The notes under the pieces were generated by a model that saw nothing but the letters and a program-made list of their open reading frames with translations, had not been told where the DNA came from and did not search any database. DNA of 48,328 nucleotides from Clostridia bacterium (lineage in GTDB: Bacteria > Bacillota > Clostridia > Oscillospirales > Acutalibacteraceae), in NCBI GenBank assembly GCA_017625095.1, contig JAGALQ010000011.1, positions 1 to 48,328 on the forward strand. The letters run 5' to 3'. The position numbers were made by a program, and so were the translations under genes. Numbering within the stretch: the stretch's first letter is position 1; every line of letters starts with the position of its first letter. Of the stretch, positions 32,388-40,231 are shown one piece after another.

Positions 32388-32570
32388 TAATTTCTGAAAA
32401 CAGAAATTATCAGTGATATAAATCCTTAAGGATTTTCGATATGTTGCTTTGCAACGCGACATGTGCTGCGGTGCGCGGGGATTTATATCATATCGCAGGC
32501 GAGTGAAACGAGCCTATATCGCATTTTGTGAAACAAAATATATCGAGTGACCGACAGGTCACATATCGAA
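32385..32570. repeat. Mini-palindrome array punctuated by ATATCG in the mreC-mreD gap
   Basis: It starts with a 12-bp perfect hairpin (32385-32396 with 32401-32412) that includes the mreC stop. Then different short inverted repeats follow, each separated by (C)ATATCG or a near variant: AAATCC/GGATTT, GTTGC/GCAAC, AGGC/GCCT, ATTTTG/CAAAAT and GTGACC/GGTCAC. A larger pair GATATAAATCC/GGATTTATATC encloses the first part. Loops and arms differ in sequence but the separators are constant. It does not encode a protein and would be transcribed within the mre operon. Confidence 0.7.
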
Positions 32571-32598
32571 AAGAGATAAAATGAAAGGAGAGCGAGAA

Positions 32599-33144
32599 AT
32601 GATTCCGCAGGTGTGGAAAGAAAACAAACCGAAAATTATGCGCCGCGGAATTTTTTTCCTGTTGGTGCTTTTTGCCGGTGTGCTTCAGATTTCTGACGTG
32701 CTGCCGACTCTTTTCGGTTTACAGTTTCTGCCGCTGCTTCCGCTGACGGTTGTGCTCGGTATGTTTGAGCGTGAAACCTACGGCCTTTATTACGGTCTGA
32801 TGGCAGGCATAATCTGGGATATGAATGTCGGTCCGGGCGACGGCTTCAATGCGTTCTTTTTTTCGCTTGTCGGCTTCAGCTGCGGTTTGCTTATGACTTA
32901 TCTGATGATGAATAATCTCATCACCGCAACAATACTCGGCTCTTTATGGACATTGATATATTTTTTGGTAACCTGGCTTGTTTTTGTCGTGTCAAAATGT
33001 GCCGACGGCAGCCTGGGTGTACTTATGGCGGATTATCTGCCCACGGCATTACTGAATATAATTATGATTCCGCTTTATTATTACGCTGTGCGTTCGATAA
33101 TGAAACCGTTCAGACTTATGGAAAACGATGAGATATCGTTCTGA
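32599..33144 (+). CDS. mreD: Rod shape-determining membrane protein MreD
   Basis: A small polytopic protein of the elongation complex. The ATG at 32599 is chosen because AAAGGAG lies 8 nt before it; an ATG 18 bp earlier overlaps that site. The 181-residue protein has five or six hydrophobic segments, and GLYYGLMAGIIWDMNVGPGDGFNAFFFSLVGF matches the MreD G..YG...G...D pattern. It follows the palindrome array and precedes PBP2. Confidence 0.9.
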   Translation: MIPQVWKENKPKIMRRGIFFLLVLFAGVLQISDVLPTLFGLQFLPLLPLTVVLGMFERETYGLYYGLMAGIIWDMNVGPGDGFNAFFFSLVGFSCGLLMTYLMMNNLITATILGSLWTLIYFLVTWLVFVVSKCADGSLGVLMADYLPTALLNIIMIPLYYYAVRSIMKPFRLMENDEISF

Positions 33145-33164
33145 TTTTTTAAAAACGGAAAGGA

Positions 33165-35228
33165 GTGAGCGATACGCAACAGAAATCTAAATATACCAAA
33201 CGTGGGCTGGCTGCGATAATCGCTCTCAGCCTTGTGCTCACGGTCTTTACAGGCGTGCTGTTCAAGATTCAGGTTATAGACGGCGAAAAGTATGCCGCAG
33301 CAGGATCTTCAATAAAAGTAAAAACAGTAAAAGTTGAGGGTGCACGCGGAGATATTCTTGACCGTAACGGAAGCCCCTTCATCACAAACAGACAGGGCAA
33401 CTCAATAATTTTTGATTATTCTTTCTTCCCGTCCTCAAAGGAGCAGGGCAAACGCAACACGATAATCAGCGCGCTGATTGATATGTTTGAGAGCAGAGGT
33501 CTCGTATGGATTGACAGCCTGCCGATTAAAGTTTCGCCTGCAGGAAACGCCTATGTTTTTGAAGCAGACAGAGAGAAAGATATCAACGAGCTGAAAACGG
33601 AGATTCTCGATCTTCAGAATTACGCAACGGCACAGAACTGTATGGATGCACTTATTGAAAAATATGAGCTGCAGTCATTTGATCCGATAAAGGCAAGAAA
33701 AATTGCTTCCGTCTGCTACGGAATGAGACGCATTCTTTTCTCCGTCAGTGCTCCCTATACTTTTGCGGATGACGTGCCGACTGAAGTTGTCGCACTGATT
33801 AAAGAAAACAGCGCCTTCTTTTTGGGCGTTGATGTTGAGATCGTCTCTTACCGCGAATATACCGACGGCGCACTGATGCCGCACATCCTCGGCAGAGTCG
33901 GACTTATCAGCGCAGAGGAATATAAAGAGAAAAAAGAAAACGGCGAATCCTATGCGCTCAATGCCGTAGTTGGTAAAGAGGGCATTGAAAGCGTAATGGA
34001 AAGCTACCTGAGAGGTGCAAGAGGCATCAAAACCGTTTCAACCGATGCCGACGGCAACGTTACGACCGACTATACAATCGACCCCGAGCAGGGCAACACG
34101 GTTGTGTTGACGGTTGATAAAAACCTGCAGGAAGTTGCAAAGGATGCACTCTCAAACGGTCTTGAAGAGCTCAGGGAAGACAGTATGGTTGACCCCGCAG
34201 GAGCCATTGTTATTCAGGACGTAAACAGCGGTGAAATTCTCTCGAGCTATTCTTATCCGAGCTATGACGTTTCAACTTTTTCCAAGGATTACAACGAGCT
34301 TCGCGAGGCAACGAACTCACCGCTTTGGAACAGAGCTCTGATGAGTACGTATTCACCCGGTTCAACCTTCAAACCCTGTACGGCGATTGCCGCACTTGAA
34401 GAGGGAATCATCACAACAGAAACATATTTCAGATGTACACGAATCCATAACTATCTCAATCATAAGTTCCAGTGTCTGCAGCCGCACGATCACTTGACAA
34501 TGAACGTTGTGTCTGCAATCAACGAATCGTGTAACATTTTCTTCTATAACGTTGCCGAGAACACGGACATACAGACCATAAACAAGTACGCAACCATTCT
34601 CGGTCTCGGTCAGAAAACAGGAGTCGAGCTGCCCGAAGCAAGCGGCAGACTTGATGACCCCGAATACCGTGCATCAATCAATCAGGAGTGGATGCCCGGT
34701 TTCACACTGCAGAACGCAATCGGTAATGGCGGCAGTATGTTCTCGCCCGTTCAGCTTGTAAACTACTGCTCCACTATCGCAGACGGCGGCACAAGATACA
34801 GACCGCACTTTGTCAAAACGGTAAAGACTTCGGACTACAGCTCAACGGTTATTGAAAGCGAAGCGGAAGTTCTGCTTGAAACAGGAATCTCGGAAAGCAC
34901 GCTCAACACAGTCCGTCGCGGAATGGAGCTTGTCGGCTCGGTGGGTTACTGTAAATATGCATTTGCCCACCTTCCCGTAAAGGCGGCGGCAAAAACAGGT
35001 ACGTCTCAGGTTGACCGTAAGATAAACGGCGTAACCGTTACAACAAACAACGGCTTCCTTATCACATATGCACCGGTTGAAAACCCGCAGATTGCAATAT
35101 GCATTGCGGCTGAGGGTGCAGGCAGCGGTTCTTCGCTGGCTCCCATCGCTGCAAAGGTTTACGATTATTATTTCAACGAAATGGGTACGTTCGATGAACC
35201 TCAGTGTGAGGGCGAGCTGCTCAGCTAA
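33165..35228 (+). CDS. mrdA: Penicillin-binding protein 2 (class B transpeptidase)
   Basis: The elongasome D,D-transpeptidase that cross-links peptidoglycan. One N-terminal transmembrane segment (about 14-34) anchors it; the dimerisation domain has GARGDILDRNG (about 58-68). The catalytic triad motifs are STFK (Ser400, Lys403), SCN (in NESCNIFF, near 455) and KTGT (near 610). Length 687 residues. The only nearby in-frame start is GTG at 33165, which abuts the AAAGGA site with no normal spacing; an ACG at 33174 has ideal spacing, so the start is uncertain. The next genes are unrelated and rodA is not adjacent. Confidence 0.93.
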   Translation: MSDTQQKSKYTKRGLAAIIALSLVLTVFTGVLFKIQVIDGEKYAAAGSSIKVKTVKVEGARGDILDRNGSPFITNRQGNSIIFDYSFFPSSKEQGKRNTIISALIDMFESRGLVWIDSLPIKVSPAGNAYVFEADREKDINELKTEILDLQNYATAQNCMDALIEKYELQSFDPIKARKIASVCYGMRRILFSVSAPYTFADDVPTEVVALIKENSAFFLGVDVEIVSYREYTDGALMPHILGRVGLISAEEYKEKKENGESYALNAVVGKEGIESVMESYLRGARGIKTVSTDADGNVTTDYTIDPEQGNTVVLTVDKNLQEVAKDALSNGLEELREDSMVDPAGAIVIQDVNSGEILSSYSYPSYDVSTFSKDYNELREATNSPLWNRALMSTYSPGSTFKPCTAIAALEEGIITTETYFRCTRIHNYLNHKFQCLQPHDHLTMNVVSAINESCNIFFYNVAENTDIQTINKYATILGLGQKTGVELPEASGRLDDPEYRASINQEWMPGFTLQNAIGNGGSMFSPVQLVNYCSTIADGGTRYRPHFVKTVKTSDYSSTVIESEAEVLLETGISESTLNTVRRGMELVGSVGYCKYAFAHLPVKAAAKTGTSQVDRKINGVTVTTNNGFLITYAPVENPQIAICIAAEGAGSGSSLAPIAAKVYDYYFNEMGTFDEPQCEGELLS

Positions 35229-35273
35229 AACAGGTTTAAAATAAAACTTCAGATATGAAAGGCGGAAAAAACA

Positions 35274-36389
35274 ATGGATATTATGCAGGCAAAACTCGCA
35301 GTTATTGAAGCAGGTAAAAAGCTTGTCGAAAAAGGTCTTATTGCAAGAACCTGGGGTAACGTCAGCTGCCGTATCAGCAGCGATGAGTTTGTTATTACTC
35401 CCAGCGGCAGATCATACGAGGATCTCACACCCGACGAGATTGTCACAGTTAAAATTTCAGACCTCTCTTATGAAGGCGACGTAAAGCCCTCATCAGAGAA
35501 GGGTGTTCACGCATCTGCCTATATGCTCAGACCCGAGTGTAATTTTGTTATTCACACCCACCAGCTCAACGCTTCCGTTGTCAGCGTAATGGGCAAGGAT
35601 ATGCCGGTTGAGGATGAGGCTTATGCAAATGTGCTCGGCAGCGTTGTGCCGCTTGCAGCTTACGGTATGCCCAGCACAAAGAAGCTCAAGAAGGGCGTAT
35701 TCACCGCAATCCAGGATTATCCGTCATCAAAGGCTGTCATTATGTCAAACCACGGTGCAGTCTGCATGGGTAAGGACAGCGATGATACCTTCCTTATCAC
35801 ACAGACTCTTGAAGATGCTTGCTATAACTACCTTGCAAAGAAGTACAACATCTGCACAAACAACAAGCCCGTGTGCTATTCATCAGTCCGTGCAGGTTCA
35901 AACTTCATCCTCAAGGGTGATGACGGCACAGAAACAGGCTTCCTTATTTCTGACAGAGGCGATATGGGCACAATCGTAATGGCAGGTGTCCACAGAGATG
36001 TATATATGGCTCGTGACGATATCAACGCAATCGTACAGTCGGGCACACCCGATATTATGGGTGCTGCAAAGAAGTGCGGCAAAAAGCTCAGACCGCTTCT
36101 TGATGACTTCGCTCAGATTGCAGGCACAACAGTCCGCGTTGCTAAAAACTACTCCGGCACAGTTAAGGCACTCAAGGGCAGAAACGCTGTCTTTATGCCT
36201 GACGGCACGGCTCTCTGCTGCGGTCCCGATGAGGATGATGCAAAGGCTGTTGAGATGGTTGTTGACAAAAACTGCAAGGCTTACCTTGCTGCGGATGCTT
36301 TTGATGCTGTTAAGTACATCAGCCGCCTTGATTCCACAATTATGCACCTTGTTTATAAGATGAAGTACTCCAAGCAGAAGAACAAGTAA
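35274..36389 (+). CDS. Class II aldolase/adducin-family protein with a duplicated domain, 371 aa
   Basis: Probably a zinc-dependent sugar-phosphate aldolase or epimerase. The N-terminal domain (about 1-200) is a complete class II aldolase: TWGNVSCRIS, TPSGRSYEDLTPDEIV, SSEKGVHASAYMLRP (acidic residue), VIHTHQLNASVVS (metal histidines) and VIMSNHGAVCMGKDSDD (third histidine region). The second half (about 225-365) aligns by eye: IVQSGTPDIMGAAKK, DDFAQIAGTTV, AVFMPDGTALCCGPDEDDA; but the HTH and NHG histidines are replaced by SGT and PDG. It therefore looks like a tandem duplication with a metal-free second copy. AAAGGCGG precedes the ATG. Confidence 0.82.
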   Translation: MDIMQAKLAVIEAGKKLVEKGLIARTWGNVSCRISSDEFVITPSGRSYEDLTPDEIVTVKISDLSYEGDVKPSSEKGVHASAYMLRPECNFVIHTHQLNASVVSVMGKDMPVEDEAYANVLGSVVPLAAYGMPSTKKLKKGVFTAIQDYPSSKAVIMSNHGAVCMGKDSDDTFLITQTLEDACYNYLAKKYNICTNNKPVCYSSVRAGSNFILKGDDGTETGFLISDRGDMGTIVMAGVHRDVYMARDDINAIVQSGTPDIMGAAKKCGKKLRPLLDDFAQIAGTTVRVAKNYSGTVKALKGRNAVFMPDGTALCCGPDEDDAKAVEMVVDKNCKAYLAADAFDAVKYISRLDSTIMHLVYKMKYSKQKNK

Positions 36390-36553
36390 GCAGCGTGACG
36401 CTGCACCCGATACCTCAGTAAAGCTGATGCACAGAGAATCAGCGATAAAATGGGGTATGAATAATGAGTTTGAAAAAAAGCAAATCGCGATTTCTCGCTA
36501 TCGCTCCATGATTTGAATTGATGAAAATCAATTCATTTGAAGAAGGTAAACTT
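36390..36553. other. Spacer with two small hairpins upstream of the YifB gene
   Basis: GCAGCGTGACGCTGC (36392-36406) and AATTGATGAAAATCAATT (36517-36534) can fold into short hairpins. No terminator T tract and no clear promoter were found, so the aldolase and YifB genes may be cotranscribed. Confidence 0.4.
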
Positions 36554-38089
36554 ATGTTTTCAAAGGTTAACAGTGTCGGTGTCTTCGGTCTGGCAACATA
36601 TATGGTAGAGGTGGAGGCAGACGTTTCAAACGGTCTGCCCCGCTTCGATGTTGTCGGTCTGCCTGATACGGCGGTAAGTGAATCACGTGAACGTGTACGC
36701 TCTGCGATGAAAAACGCAGGGCTTTCGTTCCCTGTGGGCAGAATTACCGTTAACCTTGCCCCTGCCGACAAGCGCAAGGAGGGTCCGCTTTATGACCTGC
36801 CGATTTTTGTTGCGCTTCTTCAGGCAACGGGTCAGCTGCGCTGTAATCTCAACGGCAAAGCGTTTATCGGTGAGCTTTCGCTCAACGGTGATATCCGCCG
36901 CGTAAACGGTGTTCTGCCGATGGTTATTGAGGCACAGCAAAAGGGCATTGAAGAGATTTTCGTTCCTTGTGTCAATGCGGCTGAGGGCTGCGTTGTGAAG
37001 GGTATAAAAGTTTATCCCGTCAACAACGTTTTTGAGCTGCTCTCACACCTGAGGGGAACAGAAATTATTTCACCTGCCGAAGCTGAGAATTATACCGAGC
37101 AGGGGCTTGAACCCGATGCTCCCGATTTCAGCGACGTAATGGGTCAGTTTGAGGCAAAGTTTGCGCTTGAGGTTGCCGCGGCAGGCGGTCACAACGTGAT
37201 GATGATCGGGCCTCCCGGCTCGGGCAAAAGTATGCTCGCAAAGCGTCTGCCCTCTATTCTGCCCGATATGACTTTTGAAGAATCAATCGAAACAACAAAG
37301 GTGCACTCCGTTGCAGGTACGCTGCCCTCAGGCGTTTCGCTGATTCGCTCCAGACCCTACCGTTCACCTCACCATTCTGTTTCGCCCGCAGGCTTTTCGG
37401 GCGGAGGCGGCGGCACAATGCCGCGACCCGGTGAGATGTCGCTTGCACACAACGGCGTTCTTTTTCTCGATGAGCTGCCCGAGTTTGCAAAAACCACACT
37501 CGAATCAATGCGTCAGCCTATGGAGGATGGCGTTATCAATATCACCCGTGTTGCAGGCACGGTGAGCTACTCCTGCTCGTTTATGCTTGTGTGCGCGATG
37601 AATCCGTGCCCCTGCGGTTTTTACGGTCATCCGACCAAGCCCTGCACCTGCTCTGACGGTATGGCAAAGCGTTACCTTAACAAGGTTTCGGGTCCGCTAC
37701 TGGACAGGCTCGATATTCATATTGAGGTGCCGCCCGTAGACTATGAGGATTTGTCTGCAAAGACAAAGGCAGAAAGCTCTGCTCAAATCAAAAAGCGTGT
37801 TGATGCCGCAAGGCAGATTCAGCGCGAGCGATTCAGAGGCACGTCAACAACCTGCAACGCAAAGATGACCCCTGCCCAGACCAGAAAATTCTGCACCGTC
37901 ACACCGCAGGCGGACGAGCTTCTCAAAAATGCGTTTGAGCGTCTCGGTCTTTCCGCCAGAGCTTATGATAAGGTTCTGCGTGTTGCAAGAACGGTTGCCG
38001 ACCTTGACGGCAGTGCGGATATTGACACGCGCCACGTCAGCCGTGCAATCCAGTTCCGCAGCCTTGACCGCAAATTCTGGGGCAGATAA
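36554..38089 (+). CDS. ComM/YifB-family Mg-chelatase-like AAA+ ATPase
   Basis: The family includes ComM, a helicase that assists branch migration in natural transformation; in most bacteria its role is less clear. The start at 36554 follows AAGG and gives MFSKVNSVGVFGLATYMVEVE, the usual N terminus. A Lon-protease-like domain comes first (about 20-170, PRFDVVGLPDTAVSESRERVR), then Walker A GPPGSGKS (near 222), LFLDELPEF (Walker B, near 303) and the cysteine-rich NPCPCGFYGHPTKPCTCS insertion (near 358). Length 511 residues, complete. Confidence 0.93.
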   Translation: MFSKVNSVGVFGLATYMVEVEADVSNGLPRFDVVGLPDTAVSESRERVRSAMKNAGLSFPVGRITVNLAPADKRKEGPLYDLPIFVALLQATGQLRCNLNGKAFIGELSLNGDIRRVNGVLPMVIEAQQKGIEEIFVPCVNAAEGCVVKGIKVYPVNNVFELLSHLRGTEIISPAEAENYTEQGLEPDAPDFSDVMGQFEAKFALEVAAAGGHNVMMIGPPGSGKSMLAKRLPSILPDMTFEESIETTKVHSVAGTLPSGVSLIRSRPYRSPHHSVSPAGFSGGGGGTMPRPGEMSLAHNGVLFLDELPEFAKTTLESMRQPMEDGVINITRVAGTVSYSCSFMLVCAMNPCPCGFYGHPTKPCTCSDGMAKRYLNKVSGPLLDRLDIHIEVPPVDYEDLSAKTKAESSAQIKKRVDAARQIQRERFRGTSTTCNAKMTPAQTRKFCTVTPQADELLKNAFERLGLSARAYDKVLRVARTVADLDGSADIDTRHVSRAIQFRSLDRKFWGR

Positions 38090-38094
38090 AAAAA

Positions 38095-38118
38095 TCAGCA
38101 GAGCCTGAGCCCTGCTGA
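38095..38118. terminator. Bidirectional terminator between convergent genes
   Basis: TCAGCAG pairs with CTGCTGA around a 10-nt loop. Six A residues lie before and AAAAAGTTTTATTTT after, so it could serve both the plus-strand YifB gene and the minus-strand phosphoesterase. Confidence 0.7.
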
Positions 38119-38125
38119 AAAAGTT

Positions 38126-38809
38126 TTATTTTATTATTTCGCCCGTTTCAACGTTAAGCACCTTTTTGAAAACGGCAACGTGTGAGGTGGATATGTGCTT
38201 GTCGATGTGCATACTGCCGAAGTACCAGCACTTGTATTCGCAAGCCTTGCTCATCTCGTCGAAATAAGCGTTGAGTCCCGTAATTCTTGTGGAAAGCTCA
38301 GTTTTGAGCTTTAAAAAGTTTTTGATTGTTGCGGGCGGCTCGTGAGTGATTATGTAATCAATCTTACACTCGTGCCTTTCAAGGTTGTCCGCACCCTCCG
38401 CAAGCTCCTGTGAGCTGGGGAATTCACGGCGTGACCATGCACCGTTGTCGAAAAGCATATCAATGTCGGGGCTTTCGCCGCCACCCATTACAAAAAACTT
38501 CTTTCTCTCAAAGCGGTAGACCTGACCTCTCATCAGGTGATAGAGGTTGCCCGAGATGTGGTGTGCCTTGCCTCCGCAGTAGTGCGTTTCCTCATATTCA
38601 TCAAGCAGGTCAAAGTTTTCGTGTGTTCCGTCGAGGAAGCAGATGTTATATTTTTTCTTGCCGAGCTGGCGCAGTATTTTTTCTTCCTTGGCGCTTCCGT
38701 CCCATATAAAACCGAAATCACCGCATATTATAAGCGTGTCACCTTTTTTGAGCTTGATTGAATCAAGCCTGTTGAGATCGCCGTGTGTGTCACCGGTTAT
38801 GTAAATCAT
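38126..38809 (-). CDS. Calcineurin-like metallophosphoesterase, 227 aa
   Basis: A cytosolic two-metal phosphoesterase of unknown substrate. Motifs: GDTHGDLNRL at the start, GDFGFIW, GTHENFD (the GNHE box with Thr for Asn), VMGGGES, ITHEPPA, and GSMHIDK (GH-type box as SMH). The start ATG at 38807-38809 has AAAGGTG closely upstream; an earlier in-frame ATG 18 bp upstream overlaps that site. The Thr in the GNHE box is unusual, as Asn is normally a metal ligand. It is convergent with the YifB gene and divergent from the carboxypeptidase. Confidence 0.85.
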   Translation of the reverse strand: MIYITGDTHGDLNRLDSIKLKKGDTLIICGDFGFIWDGSAKEEKILRQLGKKKYNICFLDGTHENFDLLDEYEETHYCGGKAHHISGNLYHLMRGQVYRFERKKFFVMGGGESPDIDMLFDNGAWSRREFPSSQELAEGADNLERHECKIDYIITHEPPATIKNFLKLKTELSTRITGLNAYFDEMSKACEYKCWYFGSMHIDKHISTSHVAVFKKVLNVETGEIIK

Positions 38810-38896
38810 AATTTCACCTTTGCGCAATAAATTTTGAAAATACGCAACGAAAAACGATGCTTTATATAATATACTACATTCAGTGAGGCTTTGTCT

Positions 38897-40201
38897 ATGA
38901 AAAAAGCGATAATTTTTTTGACTTCTATCCTTGTGTTTATGGGTATTTTTGCTCCCGTCGGCGCAAGTGCACTCTATAATGACCAGGTTGAAACGGAAAC
39001 AGAAATATTTTATATCGAAAGTCTGGATACGGGCACGGTGCTTTTTGAAAAGAATTCACTTATGCGCTCTGCTCCTGCTTCGCTTACAAAAATCGTAACT
39101 GCAATTGTTGCACTCGAAAACTGTCCCGACCTTGAAACTGTCATAACCGTCAAGGAGGAGTGCATCCGTATGCTCGACGGCACGGGCAGCTCTTTGGCAG
39201 GTCTTAAGCCCGGCGAAGAAATTTCGATGAAAAATCTGCTTTACTGTCTGCTTGTCAGCAGCGCAAACGAAGCCTCAACGGTTATTGCCGATTATATAGG
39301 CGGCGGTTCGGTTGAAACCTTTGTTCAGATGATGAACGACACCGCAAAAAAAATCGGATGTAAAAACACAAGCTTTAAAAATCCTCACGGTCTTGATGAG
39401 GACGGTCACTATTCCTGTGCGCAGGATATGGCGGCTTTTGCCAAGTATGCAATGAAATTTCCGATTTTCAATGAAATCACCGACACCGAAAAATATACTC
39501 TTCCCGCAACCAATCTTCAGGATGAGCGTGATTTAATCACGACAAACAAGATGAAGATGAAAAACGTCAAAGAGTATTATGTGCCCGAGGTTAAGGGCAT
39601 AAAAACAGGCTCCACCACAAACGCAGGCAGATGTATCGTCACAACTGCAACCAAAAACGGCTACAGCTATCTTGCAGTTATGATGAAGGGTCCGTTTTAC
39701 GATTATGATAAAGACGGCTATGACGAAAACTTTGCGTTTATGGACTGCAAGGCGATGCTCAACTGGATTTTTGACAATATCAGACTCAAGGTGGTTGCCG
39801 AGCCGACAAAAATAGTCACCGTTGTCAAGGTCAAGCGCGCCCGCAAGGTTGACCACCTCAGGCTTGTTCCTGCCGAAAACTGCGTTGCGCTTGTGCCCGA
39901 TAACGTTGATTCCTCAAGCGTTTCAATCGAACCGATTCCCGAAACACTGCCTGAATCCGTAGCGGCACCGATAAAGAAGGGCGAAGTGATGGGCAAGGCA
40001 ATCGTAAAATATGCAAACAGTGAAATTGCACGCGTTGACCTTGTTGCCGCAGAGGATGTTGAACTGAGTTATCTTCTGCTCGTCCTGATTATTCTGGCAG
40101 TTGTTCTGGTTGTCGGCGGCGGTGTTGCATATATCTACGTCAAACGCAGCAGAAGCCGCAAATCAATCAGGCAGTTTAAATTCACAGATATCCGCAGATA
40201 A
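38897..40201 (+). CDS. D-alanyl-D-alanine carboxypeptidase (peptidase S11, DacF-like), 434 aa
   Basis: It trims the terminal D-Ala of peptidoglycan stem peptides outside the membrane. Residues 1-25 form a signal peptide. The S11 motifs are S62-L-T-K65 (in APASLTKIVTA), SAN (in VSSANEAST, near 117) and KTG (in GIKTGSTTNAG, near 237). A C-terminal beta domain follows, then a transmembrane segment (about 395-417) and a basic tail. The ATG at 38897 is preferred over a TTG two codons earlier because GAGG lies 8 nt upstream. It is 30 bp upstream of the mannosidase gene, so the two may share a transcript. Confidence 0.93.
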   Translation: MKKAIIFLTSILVFMGIFAPVGASALYNDQVETETEIFYIESLDTGTVLFEKNSLMRSAPASLTKIVTAIVALENCPDLETVITVKEECIRMLDGTGSSLAGLKPGEEISMKNLLYCLLVSSANEASTVIADYIGGGSVETFVQMMNDTAKKIGCKNTSFKNPHGLDEDGHYSCAQDMAAFAKYAMKFPIFNEITDTEKYTLPATNLQDERDLITTNKMKMKNVKEYYVPEVKGIKTGSTTNAGRCIVTTATKNGYSYLAVMMKGPFYDYDKDGYDENFAFMDCKAMLNWIFDNIRLKVVAEPTKIVTVVKVKRARKVDHLRLVPAENCVALVPDNVDSSSVSIEPIPETLPESVAAPIKKGEVMGKAIVKYANSEIARVDLVAAEDVELSYLLLVLIILAVVLVVGGGVAYIYVKRSRSRKSIRQFKFTDIRR

Positions 40202-40231
40202 ATATTTTACATCATAAAGGAGCAAAAGCTT

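Noticed and set aside
32385-32570. CRISPR or tandem-repeat gene
   Set aside because: Separators of six bases and self-complementary units of varying size are not CRISPR-like, and no reading frame is open.
36683-36698. Third parS site at GAATCACGTGAACG
   Set aside because: It matches only 11 of 16 positions and lies in coding sequence of the YifB gene; a chance CACGTG.
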